DNA of 64,000 nucleotides, from contig JADJBE010000003.1 of assembly GCA_016703895.1 (NCBI GenBank), positions 124,001-188,000 of the forward strand, given 5' to 3'. The position numbers and the translations under genes are program-made. Below, in pieces: positions 1 through 9,203 of the stretch. The notes beneath the pieces were generated by a model that was given only the letters and a program-made list of their open reading frames with translations, was not told where the DNA came from and searched no databases. The stretch is from Pseudomonadota bacterium. Its GTDB lineage: Bacteria > Pseudomonadota > Gammaproteobacteria > Steroidobacterales > Steroidobacteraceae. The first letter of the stretch is position 1. Every line of letters begins with the position of its first letter.

Positions 1-1
1 C

Positions 2-1054
2 GACCGAAATGGCGTGTATGTCGACCTGGGTGGCAACGCCGAGGGCTTCGTCCCGCGCTCAGACATGATCCCGCGCGAGATCGTCAAGAGCCAGGACCGC
101 ATCAAGGCATTCTTGCGCGAAGTGCGCTCCGAGCCACGCGGACCGCAGCTGTTTCTGACGCGTACCGCGCGCGAATTCCTGGTCGAGTTGTTCAAGCTGG
201 AAGTACCCGAGGTAGGCCAGGGTCTGATTCAGATTCTAGGTGCGGCCCGTGATCCTGGCGTGCGCGCCAAAATCGCCGTCAAGAGCCTCGAGGCGCGGGT
301 CGACCCAGTGGGTGCGTGCGTGGGTATGCGCGGCTCACGCGTGCAGGCGGTGTCTAACGAGATCGCGGGTGAGCGCGTCGACATCATTCCGCATGACGGC
401 AATCCAGCACAGTTCGTCATCAATGCGATGTCGCCGGCCGAAGTGCAGTCCATCGTGGTCGATGAAGAGTCGCATAGCATGGACATCGCGGTCGCCGAGG
501 ACAAATTGTCGCAGGCGATCGGCCGTGGTGGTCAGAATATCCGCCTCGCCAGTCAGTTGACGGGCTGGGAACTCAATGTGATGACCGAGTCCGACGCTGA
601 AGCGAAGAGCGAGACCGAGTCAAAAGCGTTGGCCGAGAATTTCAAGAAATTGCTCGACGTCGATGAGAACCTGGCTGCGATCTTGGTGCAGGAAGGCTTC
701 TCGACGGTCGAGGAAGTGGCCTACGTGCCGCAGGCCGAACTCATGTCGATCGAGGAGTTCGACGAGGCAATGGTCAAGGAGCTTCGCAATCGAGCTCGTG
801 ATGTCCTGCTGACGCAGGCGATCGCTAGTGAGGAGACACTCGATAGCAACATGCCGGCTGAAGACCTGCTGTTGCTCGAGGGGATGAAGCCGGATCTCGC
901 GCTCGCTCTCGCACGCCGCGGTGTGCGCACTCGTGAGGAGCTGGCGGAGCAGGCGGTCGACGATCTGAGCGATATCGCTGATCTGGCGCCCGAAGAAGCT
1001 GGCCGGCTCATCATGAAAGCACGTGAGATCTGGTTCGAGGGTGAGGCCAGCTAA
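2..1054 (+). CDS. nusA: transcription termination/antitermination factor NusA (5' truncated by window edge)
   Basis: About 350 C-terminal residues of NusA; the frame is open to the first base, so the start lies outside the window. NusA binds RNA polymerase and nascent RNA and acts in pausing, termination and antitermination. Visible are the end of the S1 domain, the KH1/KH2 core (DPVGACVGMRGSRVQAV and AIGRGGQNIRLASQLTGWEL are near-invariant in the family), and two C-terminal acidic helix-hairpin-helix repeats starting near LLDVDENLAAILV and LLLLEGMKPDLALAL. Two such repeats are the arrangement of E. coli-type gammaproteobacterial NusA. It is followed after 50 bases by infB, the standard nusA-infB operon order. 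Confidence 0.97.
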   Translation, partial: DRNGVYVDLGGNAEGFVPRSDMIPREIVKSQDRIKAFLREVRSEPRGPQLFLTRTAREFLVELFKLEVPEVGQGLIQILGAARDPGVRAKIAVKSLEARVDPVGACVGMRGSRVQAVSNEIAGERVDIIPHDGNPAQFVINAMSPAEVQSIVVDEESHSMDIAVAEDKLSQAIGRGGQNIRLASQLTGWELNVMTESDAEAKSETESKALAENFKKLLDVDENLAAILVQEGFSTVEEVAYVPQAELMSIEEFDEAMVKELRNRARDVLLTQAIASEETLDSNMPAEDLLLLEGMKPDLALALARRGVRTREELAEQAVDDLSDIADLAPEEAGRLIMKAREIWFEGEAS

Positions 1055-1104
1055 TTGCAGTTTGCCCCGCCTTTGGAAGCAAGAGAGTTTGAGGTAGTAG
1101 CGCT

Positions 1105-3642
1105 ATGTCGGATGTAACGGTTTCGCAATTCGCCGAGGTACTGAAGGTCCCGGTCGATCGGCTGCTGGTGCAGCTTGAATCCGCCGGCATTACGGTTGCC
1201 GGGCCGGATGATCTCATCAGCGACGAGGCCAAGCTCGAGTTGTTAGGGCACTTGCGTCGCTCGCACGGTGAGAGCGGTGGTGGCTCGGGCGCCGGTGCGG
1301 CCGCGCCCCCCAAGATTACGCTGAAGCGCAAAACGACCAGCGAACTGAAGCTGGCCGGTATGCAGGGCCGTGCCCGGACGGTCAATGTCGAGGTGCGCAA
1401 GAAGCGTACTTACGTCAAACGCGACGTGCTCGAGGAACAGGCGCGCCAGCAGCAGGAAGAGACCGGCGGCAAGCAACGCGAGATCGAGGAGCAGCAGCGG
1501 CTCGAACGCGAACGTCAGGAAACGGCGCGGCTCGAGGGCGAGCGCATCGAGCTCGAGAATCGCAAGCGGATCGAAGACGAAGCGGCGCGCAAGAAGGCCG
1601 CTGAAGACACACGGCGCGCGCAGGAAGAGCAGCGTGTGCGCCAGGAATCCGAGAAGACACGGCGACCGACAGAGTCGCCGGCGGTCGTCGAGCGGCCAGC
1701 CAAGGCGGCCAATGAGGCGCCCGCACGCGGTGCGGATCGCGGCGGTGATCGTGGCACGCGCTACGGTCGGCAGGAATTGCATGTCGTTGGTGACGCATCC
1801 AAGCGCAAGAAGAAGAAGCGGGTGCGTGAGCGCACCACCGGCTCCGGTATGTCGGTCGAGGCGCGGCACGCGTTCGAGATGCCCACGGCGCCGGTCAAGC
1901 GCGAGATCAGTATCGGCGAGACGATCACTGCGCAGGAAATCGCCCAGAAGATGGCTATCAAGGCCACGGAAGTCATCAAGACGATGATGAATATGGGTGT
2001 CATGGCAACCATCAACCAGCCGATCGATCAGGACACGGCTGTCCTCGTGGTCGAGGAGATGGGGCACGTTGCCAAGATGCTGAAAGACGACCAGATGGAA
2101 GCTGACTTGCAGGGCGACAAAGCGCCGGATGATGAGCAGTCGCGACCACCGGTTGTTACTGTCATGGGGCACGTCGACCATGGCAAGACGTCGCTGCTTG
2201 ACCATATCCGTCGCTCCAAGGTTGCCTCGGGTGAGGCCGGCGGCATCACGCAGCACATTGGCGCGTACCACGTGGAGACCGACAAGGGCGTCGTGACGTT
2301 CCTCGACACTCCCGGTCACGCCGCGTTTACGGCGATGCGCGCGCGTGGCGCCAAGGCGACTGATATCGTGGTGTTAGTCGTGGCGGCGGATGATGGTGTC
2401 ATGCCGCAAACCGTGGAGGCCGTGCAACACGCACGCGCTGCTGGCGTGCCGATCGTGGTCGCAGTCAACAAGATGGACAAGCCCGACGCCGATATGGACC
2501 GGGTGCGTACCGAGCTCGCCAAGCACCAGGTGATCCCGGAGGACTGGGGCGGCGAGAATATATTTGTGCCGGTGTCGGCCAAGACCGGGCTGGGCATCGA
2601 TCAGTTGCTCGACTCCATCCTGCTGCAGTCCGAAGTGCTCGAACTGAAGGCGCCCGTGAACGGTTTGGCGACCGGTATCGTCATCGAGTCGTCGATCGAA
2701 AAGGGCCGCGGTGCCGTGGCGACAGTGCTGGTCAAGAAGGGCACGCTCAAGACCGGCGATCCGATCATCGCGGGCGCTGAGTTTGGTCGCGTCCGCGCAA
2801 TGTTCGACGAAACCGGCAAGGCGGTGCAGTCCGCAGGCCCTTCTTTTCCGGTGCAGGTGCTGGGTCTATCCGGCGCGCCCAATGCGGGTGAGGAATTTCT
2901 GGCGGTCGAGAGTGAGCGCAAGTCGCGTGAAGTTGCGCTGTATCGACAGGGCAAGTATCGCGACGTCAAGCTCGCCAAACAGGCGTCGTCAATCCAGGAC
3001 GTGTTTGCCACCATGGGTGAGCAGCAGGCTGGCATCGTCGCCGTCATGTTGAAGACCGATGTGCAGGGCAGCGCTGAGGCGCTGCGCGACTCGCTTGCCA
3101 AGCTGTCGACCGCTGAGGTGCAGGTGAAAATCATCGCCAGTGGCGTCGGCGGCATTACGGTCTCCGATGTTCAACTCGCCGCGGCATCCAAGGCGTTGAT
3201 CATCGGCTTCAACGTCCGTGCTGATTCCGGGGCTCGTGAGGCACTCAAGGACAGTGACGTGGACCTGCGCTACTACAGCGTGATCTACGAGGCGATCGAT
3301 GACGTCAAGCAGATGATGAGCGGCATGCTGGCGCCTGAAGTCAAGGAACAGATCCTGGGCGTCGCCACCGTGCGCGAGGTGTTTCGCTCCAGCAAGTTTG
3401 GCGTGGTGGCCGGCTGCCTCGTTACGGACGGCGTGGTCAAGCGCAACAATCCGATTCGGGTGCTGCGCGACAACGTCGTGATCTTCGAAGGTGCGCTCGA
3501 GTCCTTGCGCCGCTTCAAGGACGAAGCCAACGAGGTTCGCTCCGGGACGGAGTGCGGTATTGGTGTCAAGAACTACCAGGACATCCGCGCCGCTGATCAG
3601 ATCGAGTGCTATTCGCGCGTCGAAATCGCGCGCACGTTGTAA
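1105..3642 (+). CDS. infB: translation initiation factor IF-2
   Basis: 845 residues, close to the usual 800-900. IF-2 is the GTPase that brings fMet-tRNA to the 30S subunit and promotes subunit joining. The N-terminus carries an IF2_N module (about residues 1-55). A long charged coiled-coil linker rich in Glu, Arg and Gln follows, then a second IF2_N module near residue 270. The G domain shows G1 GHVDHGKTS near residue 355, DTPGH near 401, NKMD near 455 and SAK near 491. Domains II-IV complete the C-terminus. The ATG at 1105 follows a purine-rich stretch. It sits between nusA and rbfA as in most proteobacteria. Confidence 0.98.
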   Translation: MSDVTVSQFAEVLKVPVDRLLVQLESAGITVAGPDDLISDEAKLELLGHLRRSHGESGGGSGAGAAAPPKITLKRKTTSELKLAGMQGRARTVNVEVRKKRTYVKRDVLEEQARQQQEETGGKQREIEEQQRLERERQETARLEGERIELENRKRIEDEAARKKAAEDTRRAQEEQRVRQESEKTRRPTESPAVVERPAKAANEAPARGADRGGDRGTRYGRQELHVVGDASKRKKKKRVRERTTGSGMSVEARHAFEMPTAPVKREISIGETITAQEIAQKMAIKATEVIKTMMNMGVMATINQPIDQDTAVLVVEEMGHVAKMLKDDQMEADLQGDKAPDDEQSRPPVVTVMGHVDHGKTSLLDHIRRSKVASGEAGGITQHIGAYHVETDKGVVTFLDTPGHAAFTAMRARGAKATDIVVLVVAADDGVMPQTVEAVQHARAAGVPIVVAVNKMDKPDADMDRVRTELAKHQVIPEDWGGENIFVPVSAKTGLGIDQLLDSILLQSEVLELKAPVNGLATGIVIESSIEKGRGAVATVLVKKGTLKTGDPIIAGAEFGRVRAMFDETGKAVQSAGPSFPVQVLGLSGAPNAGEEFLAVESERKSREVALYRQGKYRDVKLAKQASSIQDVFATMGEQQAGIVAVMLKTDVQGSAEALRDSLAKLSTAEVQVKIIASGVGGITVSDVQLAAASKALIIGFNVRADSGAREALKDSDVDLRYYSVIYEAIDDVKQMMSGMLAPEVKEQILGVATVREVFRSSKFGVVAGCLVTDGVVKRNNPIRVLRDNVVIFEGALESLRRFKDEANEVRSGTECGIGVKNYQDIRAADQIECYSRVEIARTL

Positions 3643-3648
3643 TAGCAC

Positions 3649-4050
3649 GTGGCGGCGGATCGTAACCAGCGCCGCTCGCGTGTAGGTAGCGAGATCCAGC
3701 GCGTGCTGTCCGCGCTGATCGTGCGCGAAGTCAAGGACCCACGGGTCGGCAACATCACGGTGACCGAGGTCAAAGTGAGTCCGGATCTCAGCGAAGCGCG
3801 GGTCTATGTCGTGCCATTCGGCGGTGGTCGCAGCGCGGCGGAGTCCGAAGAGATCATCGCCGGTCTGACCCATGCCGCAGGCTTTCTGCGCGGCGCCGTG
3901 GGCCGCGCGCTGGGCTTGCGCCATGCGCCGAGGTTGCAATTTGTGCTCGACGAGCAGATCGATCGCGCCGCCAATCTCTCGCGGTTGATCGATTCGGCGG
4001 TCGACGAAGACCGGCAGTCGCACCCGCGGGATGACACCGAACCGGTCTGA
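3649..4050 (+). CDS. rbfA: 30S ribosome-binding factor RbfA
   Basis: 133 residues, the family's normal size. RbfA is a KH-like factor needed for late maturation of the 16S rRNA 5' end and for cold adaptation. The N-terminus with SEIQRVLSALI and VKDPRVGNITVTEVKVSPDL is characteristic of the family. The start is GTG at 3649, six bases after the infB stop. Its stop lies 10 bases before the truB ATG, consistent with translational coupling in the nusA-infB-rbfA-truB-rpsO-pnp operon. Confidence 0.95.
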   Translation: MAADRNQRRSRVGSEIQRVLSALIVREVKDPRVGNITVTEVKVSPDLSEARVYVVPFGGGRSAAESEEIIAGLTHAAGFLRGAVGRALGLRHAPRLQFVLDEQIDRAANLSRLIDSAVDEDRQSHPRDDTEPV

Positions 4051-4060
4051 GGTCCACCCC

Positions 4061-4990
4061 ATGCCGAACGGCATCCTGCTGCTCGACAAGCCGCGCGGCC
4101 TGTCCTCGAACCGCGCTTTGCAAACCGTACGACGCGCGTTGGGCGCGCGCAAAGCCGGCCATGTCGGCACGCTCGACCCGCTGGCTACCGGCATGCTGCC
4201 GATCTGCCTCGATGAGGCCACCAAAATCATTGCGCTCATCGAGGGCGGCCGTAAGGCGTACGCGTTTGGTATCAGCCTGGGTACACGAACGGCAACCGGT
4301 GACGCAGAAGGCGCCGTGGTCGAGACTCAGCCTGTGCCTGTGTCTACGCCGCAGCAGATCGAGGCCGTACTGTCGGGTTTTCGCGGTGAGCAACAACAAG
4401 TGCCGCCGATGTACTCGGCCTTGAAGCGCGATGGCGAGCCGCTCTATCGACTGGCACGGGCCGGGATCGAGGTCGAGCGGGCACCCCGGCGAGTCGTTCT
4501 CTATCGCCTGGAGCTGCGCGCTCAGTTGCCTGACCGTCTCGTGCTCGAGTGCGAGTGCTCCAAAGGGACCTATGTGCGCGTGCTCGCTGAGGACATTGCG
4601 GCGGTGCTTGGCACCTGTGGTCATGTCGATGAACTGCGGCGGTTGTGGGTCGAGCCATTTGCGGCGACAACCATGCTGACTCTCGAGGCGACCTTGGCTG
4701 ATCCTTCACAAGCGCTGCGCAGCTTGCTGCCGGCCGACCAGGCGGTGCTTGCACTGCCGCCACTCGCCTTTGCCGAGCGCGAGGTGCAAGCGCTGCAGCA
4801 GGGTCAGGCGGTCTCCGGCGCGGCGGCTGGCACGCTGCCCGCGGGAGTCAGCGCCCAAGTAGCTGCCACGGGTACCGTTGCGATGCCCGCTGCCCTGCGC
4901 GTGCGGCTCTATCGTTTGTCAGGTGAGTTTCTGGGCCTGGGAGAGATCGTCGGCGGTCAAGTGCTGCCGCGCCGCCTGTTTGTCACCTAA
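4061..4990 (+). CDS. truB: tRNA pseudouridine-55 synthase TruB
   Basis: 309 residues. TruB converts U55 of the tRNA T-loop to pseudouridine. The catalytic motif GHVGTLDPLATG has its Asp near residue 39, and the family motif GILLLDKPRGLSSN opens the protein. A C-terminal PUA-like segment follows. I chose ATG 4061 over an in-frame ATG at 4031, which would overlap rbfA by 20 bases. The 4061 start gives the family-typical N-terminus and has a GAGG stretch about 10 bases upstream. Confidence 0.95.
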   Translation: MPNGILLLDKPRGLSSNRALQTVRRALGARKAGHVGTLDPLATGMLPICLDEATKIIALIEGGRKAYAFGISLGTRTATGDAEGAVVETQPVPVSTPQQIEAVLSGFRGEQQQVPPMYSALKRDGEPLYRLARAGIEVERAPRRVVLYRLELRAQLPDRLVLECECSKGTYVRVLAEDIAAVLGTCGHVDELRRLWVEPFAATTMLTLEATLADPSQALRSLLPADQAVLALPPLAFAEREVQALQQGQAVSGAAAGTLPAGVSAQVAATGTVAMPAALRVRLYRLSGEFLGLGEIVGGQVLPRRLFVT

Positions 4991-5004
4991 GTCACCGTCA
5001 TGCC

Positions 5005-5032
5005 TTGTTTACGAGCACCCTCTGGGTACACT
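5005..5032 (+). promoter_or_regulatory. candidate sigma-70 promoter for rpsO
   Basis: TTGTTT, 16 bases, then TACACT lies in the truB-rpsO gap, about 50 bases before the rpsO ATG. E. coli rpsO also has its own promoter within the operon. The match to consensus is only moderate. Confidence 0.3.
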
Positions 5033-5081
5033 TCGGCCCCCGAAAATACGGCAATGTTTCAAGCTAGAGGTTTTGATTCGC

Positions 5082-5351
5082 ATGGCTCTTACCACCGAGC
5101 AGAAGAGCGGAGTACTGACGCAGTTCCGCCGCGACCCTAAAGACACAGGTTCGCCAGAAGTCCAGATTGCGCTGCTGTCCCAGCGCATCAGCGGCCTGGG
5201 GGAGCATTTCGGCGCCCACAAGGCTGACCACAGCTCGCGCCGCGGGCTGGTGAAGATGGTCAATCAGCGTCGCAAGCTCCTCGACTATCTCAAGGCCACT
5301 CAACCCGCCAAGTATCAGGAAGTCGTCGAGCGACTTGGGTTGCGGCGCTGA
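5082..5351 (+). CDS. rpsO: 30S ribosomal protein S15
   Basis: 89 residues, exactly the usual length. S15 binds the central domain of 16S rRNA early in 30S assembly and forms a bridge to the 50S subunit. Motifs include DTGSPEVQIALLSQRI and HKADHSSRRGLVKMVNQRRK, both strongly conserved. The ATG at 5082 is preceded by AGAGG. The open frame extends further upstream into truB, but only this start gives the family N-terminus. A strong hairpin lies just downstream, before pnp. Confidence 0.98.
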   Translation: MALTTEQKSGVLTQFRRDPKDTGSPEVQIALLSQRISGLGEHFGAHKADHSSRRGLVKMVNQRRKLLDYLKATQPAKYQEVVERLGLRR

Positions 5352-5367
5352 GACAAGATTGCTAGAG

Positions 5368-5397
5368 ACAAGGGCCGCGTTGATCCGCGGCCCTTGT
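5368..5397 (+). terminator. hairpin between rpsO and pnp (attenuator or RNase III site)
   Basis: A perfect 12-bp inverted repeat (acaagggccgcg / cgcggcccttgt) with a 6-base loop starts 17 bases after the rpsO stop. No long U-run follows, so it may be a partial terminator or a processing site. In E. coli the rpsO-pnp gap holds both a terminator and an RNase III cleaved hairpin that controls pnp. Confidence 0.6.
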
Positions 5398-5489
5398 GCT
5401 TTGTGAGCATTGCTCCAGATTACTGTCTTTCACACTAACAACCATTTCCAACAGGACTCGGGGCATGGGGCCTCGATAGGGAGTCCATC

Positions 5490-7574
5490 TTGACCGCATA
5501 CAAAACTTCGTTCGCTTTTGGCGAGCAAACCGTCACTCTCGAGACTGGCGAGATGGCTAGGCAGACTGACGCCGCCGTCTACGTGACTATGGGCGACACG
5601 ATCGTCCTCGTCACCGCAGTGGCGAAGAAGCAGCCGACGCCAGGTCGGGATTTCTTCCCGCTGACAGTCAACTACATCGAGAAGACCTATGCCGCGGGCC
5701 GCATTCCCGGCGGCTTCTTCAAGCGTGAAGGCCGCCCGTCGGAAAAAGAGACGCTCAATTCCCGCCTGATCGATCGTCCGATCCGGCCGCTGTTCCCGGA
5801 CGGCTTCTACAACGACATCCAGGTGGTTGCCACCGTGGTATCGCTTGATCCGGAGATCGATGCGGACATTCCGGCTTTGCTCGGTGCCTCGGCATCGCTC
5901 GCGCTGTCAGGCGTCCCCTTCGGTGGCCCGATTGGCGCTGCGCGAGTCGGTTACGTTGACGGCAAGTACTTGTTGAACCCGGCCGCCAAAGCGCTGCAGG
6001 AATCGCAATTGCACCTGATCGTCGCCGGCACCGAGAAGTCTGTGCTGATGGTCGAGTCGCAAGCGAGCGGCTTGTCTGAAGAAGTGATGCTCGGCGCGGT
6101 CGTATTCGGCCATGAGCAGATGCAAGTCGCAATCAAGGCGATCAACGAGATGGTGAAGGCTGCCGGCAAGCCACGCTGGCAGTGGCAAGCGCCGGCTGAG
6201 AGCGCCGAGCTCGACAAGGCGGTTGCGACCCAGTCGCGGGCCGATCTCGAGGCCGCGTACCAGATCACCGAGAAGCAGAAGCGCTATGAGCGGGTCGGTG
6301 AGATCAAGGCTGCGGCCACCGCGGCACTGGCCTCGGGCGACACGCCCAAGTTCTCTGCGGATGACGTTGGCAATTCGCTTTACAAGCTGGAGAGCAATAT
6401 CGTTCGCCAGCGGATTCTGAATGGCGAGCCTCGCATCGACGGTCGCGATGCCGTCACCGTCCGGCCGATCACCATCAAGGCCGGCATCCTGCCACGTACG
6501 CACGGCTCAGCGCTGTTCACACGCGGTGAGACCCAGGCGCTGGTGGTGACGACGCTCGGTACCGGTCGCGATGCCCAGATGATTGATGCACTGGAAGGCG
6601 AGCGTCGCGAACCGTTCATGTTCCACTATAACTTCCCTCCGTTCTCAGTCGGCGAGACCGGCATGATGGGCTCGCCCAAGCGCCGTGAAATCGGCCATGG
6701 CAACCTGGCGCGTCGCGGCGTGCTCGCCGGGATGCCGGATATGGAGAAGTTCCCCTACGTCATTCGCGTAGTCTCGGAGATTCTCGAGTCCAATGGTTCC
6801 TCCTCGATGGCTTCGGTGTGCGGTGCGTCGCTTTCCATGATGGACGCGGGCGTGCCTATCAAGGCACCGGTCGCGGGCGTGGCCATGGGTCTGGTGCTTG
6901 AGGGCGAGCGTTTCAAGGTCATCACCGACATCCTCGGCGACGAAGACCATCTCGGCGACATGGATTTCAAGGTGGCCGGCACCCATGACGGCGTCACGGC
7001 GCTGCAGATGGACATCAAGGTCGAGGGTATTTCCCCCGAAATCATGCAGGTGGCGCTGGCACAGGCGCGGACCGGTCGACTGCATATCCTCGGAGAAATG
7101 AACAAGGTCCTGTCGACCCCACGCGAAAAGATGTCCGAGTGGGCACCGTCGATCATCACGCTGAAGATCGATCCGGAGAAGATCCGCGACGTCATCGGCA
7201 AGGGCGGTGCGGTTATCAGGCAGATCACCGAAGAGACCGGCACCACGATCGATATCGACAACGACGGCACGGTGCGCATTGCCAGCGTGTCGGGAGCCGC
7301 TGGTCGCGAAGCGCAGAGTCGGGTCGAGCTGATCACGGCGGACGTCGAAGTCGGCCGCGTCTACGAAGGTAAGGTGGCGCGGCTGATGGATTTCGGCGCG
7401 TTTGTCACGATCCTGCCGGGTCGCGATGGTCTGGTGCACATCTCGCAGATCAGCGAGGAGCGTGTCGAGCGTGTCTCTGACAAGCTCAACGAAGGCGACG
7501 TCGTACGCGTCAAGGTGCTGGAAGTAGATCGCCAGGGCCGGGTGCGCTTGTCGATGCGCGGCGTCGACGAGTAG
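5490..7574 (+). CDS. pnp: polyribonucleotide nucleotidyltransferase (PNPase)
   Basis: 694 residues. PNPase is a phosphorolytic 3'-5' exoribonuclease and a degradosome partner. It has two RNase PH-like domains (about residues 10-230 and 310-545) separated by a helical segment. A KH domain follows (IDPEKIRDVIGKGGAVI near 555), then a C-terminal S1 domain (GRVYEGKVARLMDFGAFV near 620). The start is TTG at 5490; no ATG gives the conserved N-terminus KTSFAFGEQTVTLETG. It follows rpsO with a hairpin in the gap, suggesting the usual autoregulation at the leader. Confidence 0.97.
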   Translation: MTAYKTSFAFGEQTVTLETGEMARQTDAAVYVTMGDTIVLVTAVAKKQPTPGRDFFPLTVNYIEKTYAAGRIPGGFFKREGRPSEKETLNSRLIDRPIRPLFPDGFYNDIQVVATVVSLDPEIDADIPALLGASASLALSGVPFGGPIGAARVGYVDGKYLLNPAAKALQESQLHLIVAGTEKSVLMVESQASGLSEEVMLGAVVFGHEQMQVAIKAINEMVKAAGKPRWQWQAPAESAELDKAVATQSRADLEAAYQITEKQKRYERVGEIKAAATAALASGDTPKFSADDVGNSLYKLESNIVRQRILNGEPRIDGRDAVTVRPITIKAGILPRTHGSALFTRGETQALVVTTLGTGRDAQMIDALEGERREPFMFHYNFPPFSVGETGMMGSPKRREIGHGNLARRGVLAGMPDMEKFPYVIRVVSEILESNGSSSMASVCGASLSMMDAGVPIKAPVAGVAMGLVLEGERFKVITDILGDEDHLGDMDFKVAGTHDGVTALQMDIKVEGISPEIMQVALAQARTGRLHILGEMNKVLSTPREKMSEWAPSIITLKIDPEKIRDVIGKGGAVIRQITEETGTTIDIDNDGTVRIASVSGAAGREAQSRVELITADVEVGRVYEGKVARLMDFGAFVTILPGRDGLVHISQISEERVERVSDKLNEGDVVRVKVLEVDRQGRVRLSMRGVDE

Positions 7575-7617
7575 CGCAACAGCGAGCGGCTAACGCCGCA
7601 ACAACAGCACGGTCTTC

Positions 7618-7643
7618 CCGAACTAGCCGCGCGGCTAGTTCGG
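7618..7643. terminator. 26-bp perfect palindrome between convergent pnp and phaR
   Basis: ccgaactagccgc and its exact reverse complement abut without a spacer. The element sits 43 bases after the pnp stop and overlaps the last codons and stop of phaR on the other strand. It could end transcription from both sides, though neither side has a clear U-run. Confidence 0.5.
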
Positions 7644-8150
7644 GGGTGGACCGCTTTGCTCGACCGACTTGTCGTCGTTTGCCGGACGATTGCTGCCAAC
7701 CGTGGCGTCCATCAAGGTGCGCAGGATGTCATCCTGCGCGGCTCGCCAGCGCTGGTAGTTGCGTTGCGCAACGGTGGCAATCGTCTCGACCGGATCAATG
7801 CCAATCACGTTGCGCAGCCGATCCCGCAAATCTCGCTGCTGCGTGCCAAATAATCTGACACTCTGCTCCAGGTAGCTGCCCATCAGTCCCGGCACCGTGT
7901 TGCCATACGAGCGAATGATTTGTGACAGGAAGTCGCGGCTCATCATCGGTTCTGCACCGTTCTCCTGCTCGGCGATCACCTGCAGCAGAATCGTGCGCGT
8001 GATGTCCTGCTGGCTCTTCTTGTCGACCACCATGAAATCGATGCGCTCGACTACCAGCTTGCGAATGTCGGTCAGCGTGATGTAACGACTCTCGACAGTA
8101 TCGTAGAGTCGACGGTTGGGATATTTCTTGATGACGCGTGGCTCGCTCAT
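7635..8150 (-). CDS. phaR: polyhydroxyalkanoate synthesis regulator PhaR
   Basis: 171 residues. The N-terminal PHB/PHA accumulation DNA-binding domain is clear: IKKYPNRRLYDTVESRYITL near residue 7, then a region with DITRTILLQVIAEQE near 49. PhaR-type proteins bind DNA and PHB granules and repress phasin and PHA genes in bacteria that store PHA. No PHA synthase lies in the window, so the target here is unknown. The C-terminus is charged and low in conservation. It is convergent with pnp. Confidence 0.88.
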   Translation of the reverse strand: MSEPRVIKKYPNRRLYDTVESRYITLTDIRKLVVERIDFMVVDKKSQQDITRTILLQVIAEQENGAEPMMSRDFLSQIIRSYGNTVPGLMGSYLEQSVRLFGTQQRDLRDRLRNVIGIDPVETIATVAQRNYQRWRAAQDDILRTLMDATVGSNRPANDDKSVEQSGPPPN

Positions 8151-8246
8151 GGATCACCCTGGCAGTTGCTGGCGGTGTGTGCCGCGCTACGAAACCCAAC
8201 GATAGTACATTCGATCAAACTCGCGTACAGATATGTTGAGGAGCAG

Positions 8247-9203
8247 CTAAAAACTGTCGCTGTGTGGTGACAGGTAGACGGCGCTGCGGCCTTGGATTTG
8301 CGCTGCTTGCCAATGTGCATGGGCCCAAGCCCAGATTTCCGCAATGGTCTGCTGCTGGAGTTCGGTTGGCGGCCTCTGGGCTAGTAGCCCAAGAGCGGTT
8401 ACCAGCAGCGCCGGTGCCCGCGCCGTGTCCAACGCGATTGAATGGCTGGATTTTGCGAGCTTGGTGCCCGCGTCTTCCATTACCAGCGGCAAGTGCCCGT
8501 AGCGGGGGCGTGGCAGCCGCAGCGCCTGCTGCAGACAGATCTGCCACGGTGTGCTTGTTAGCAGGTCATAACCACGAATGACATGTGTGATCTGTTGCAT
8601 GGCATCGTCGACCACGACGGCGAGTTGGTAGCTCGGCACACCGTCCCGTCGCCGTATGACGACAGCGCCGAAATCGGCAAGTGAGAAGTGCTGGTGCCCC
8701 TGGAACAGATCCTCGAAAGCCACGTCTGCCGCACACCGATCGACTCGCAGCCGCGTGGCCGTCGGCCCCACTTCGGCAGGGCCTTGGAGGCAGGTTCCAG
8801 GGTAGGGCTGGCCGGGGCGTCCGCTGTGGGCACCAAGGTCGCGGCGTGAACAACTGCACTCGAAACTCGCCGCGTCGCGGCGCAACTCCTCGAGCGCAGC
8901 GCGATAGGCGTCGTGGCGGGTGCTCTGGAACAACACCTGGCCGTCCCACTCGAAACCAAAGGCGTCCAGTGTCGCCAACATGTTGTCGGCACAGCCGGGA
9001 ATGACGCGCGCCGTATCCAGGTCCTCGATCCGCACGAGCCAGTGCCCGCGGCGCATACGCGCGTCCAGGTAACTGCCGACGGCAGCGACCAGGGATCCGA
9101 GGTGCAGAGGTCCGGTCGGCGAGGGCGCAAAGCGCCCAACCGGTACCGGTGTTGCCGGGCTGCTAGCGGTAGCGATCGTCGCGATCGCCGTACTGGCGTT
9201 CAC
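8247..9203 (-). CDS. gluQ: glutamyl-Q tRNA(Asp) synthetase
   Basis: About 318 residues. GluQ-RS is a truncated paralogue of glutamyl-tRNA synthetase that attaches Glu to queuosine in the tRNA(Asp) anticodon. The HIGH-like motif (GRFAPSPTGPLHLGS), the zinc-site cysteines C-S-C in FECSCSRRD, and the KMSKS-like TKLAKS are visible. The anticodon-binding domain of GluRS is missing, as expected. The start is uncertain: GTG 9203 is the nearest in-frame start and overlaps the dksA 3' end by about 40 bases. The dksA-gluQ pair is common in gammaproteobacteria, and queF of the queuosine pathway is nearby. Confidence 0.92.
   Translation of the reverse strand: MNASTAIATIATASSPATPVPVGRFAPSPTGPLHLGSLVAAVGSYLDARMRRGHWLVRIEDLDTARVIPGCADNMLATLDAFGFEWDGQVLFQSTRHDAYRAALEELRRDAASFECSCSRRDLGAHSGRPGQPYPGTCLQGPAEVGPTATRLRVDRCAADVAFEDLFQGHQHFSLADFGAVVIRRRDGVPSYQLAVVVDDAMQQITHVIRGYDLLTSTPWQICLQQALRLPRPRYGHLPLVMEDAGTKLAKSSHSIALDTARAPALLVTALGLLAQRPPTELQQQTIAEIWAWAHAHWQAAQIQGRSAVYLSPHSDSF

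Noticed and set aside
1243..2319. Long minus-strand open frame opposite infB
   Set aside because: High GC gives long antisense frames. The protein is His/Arg/Leu-rich with no family resemblance and no ribosome site.
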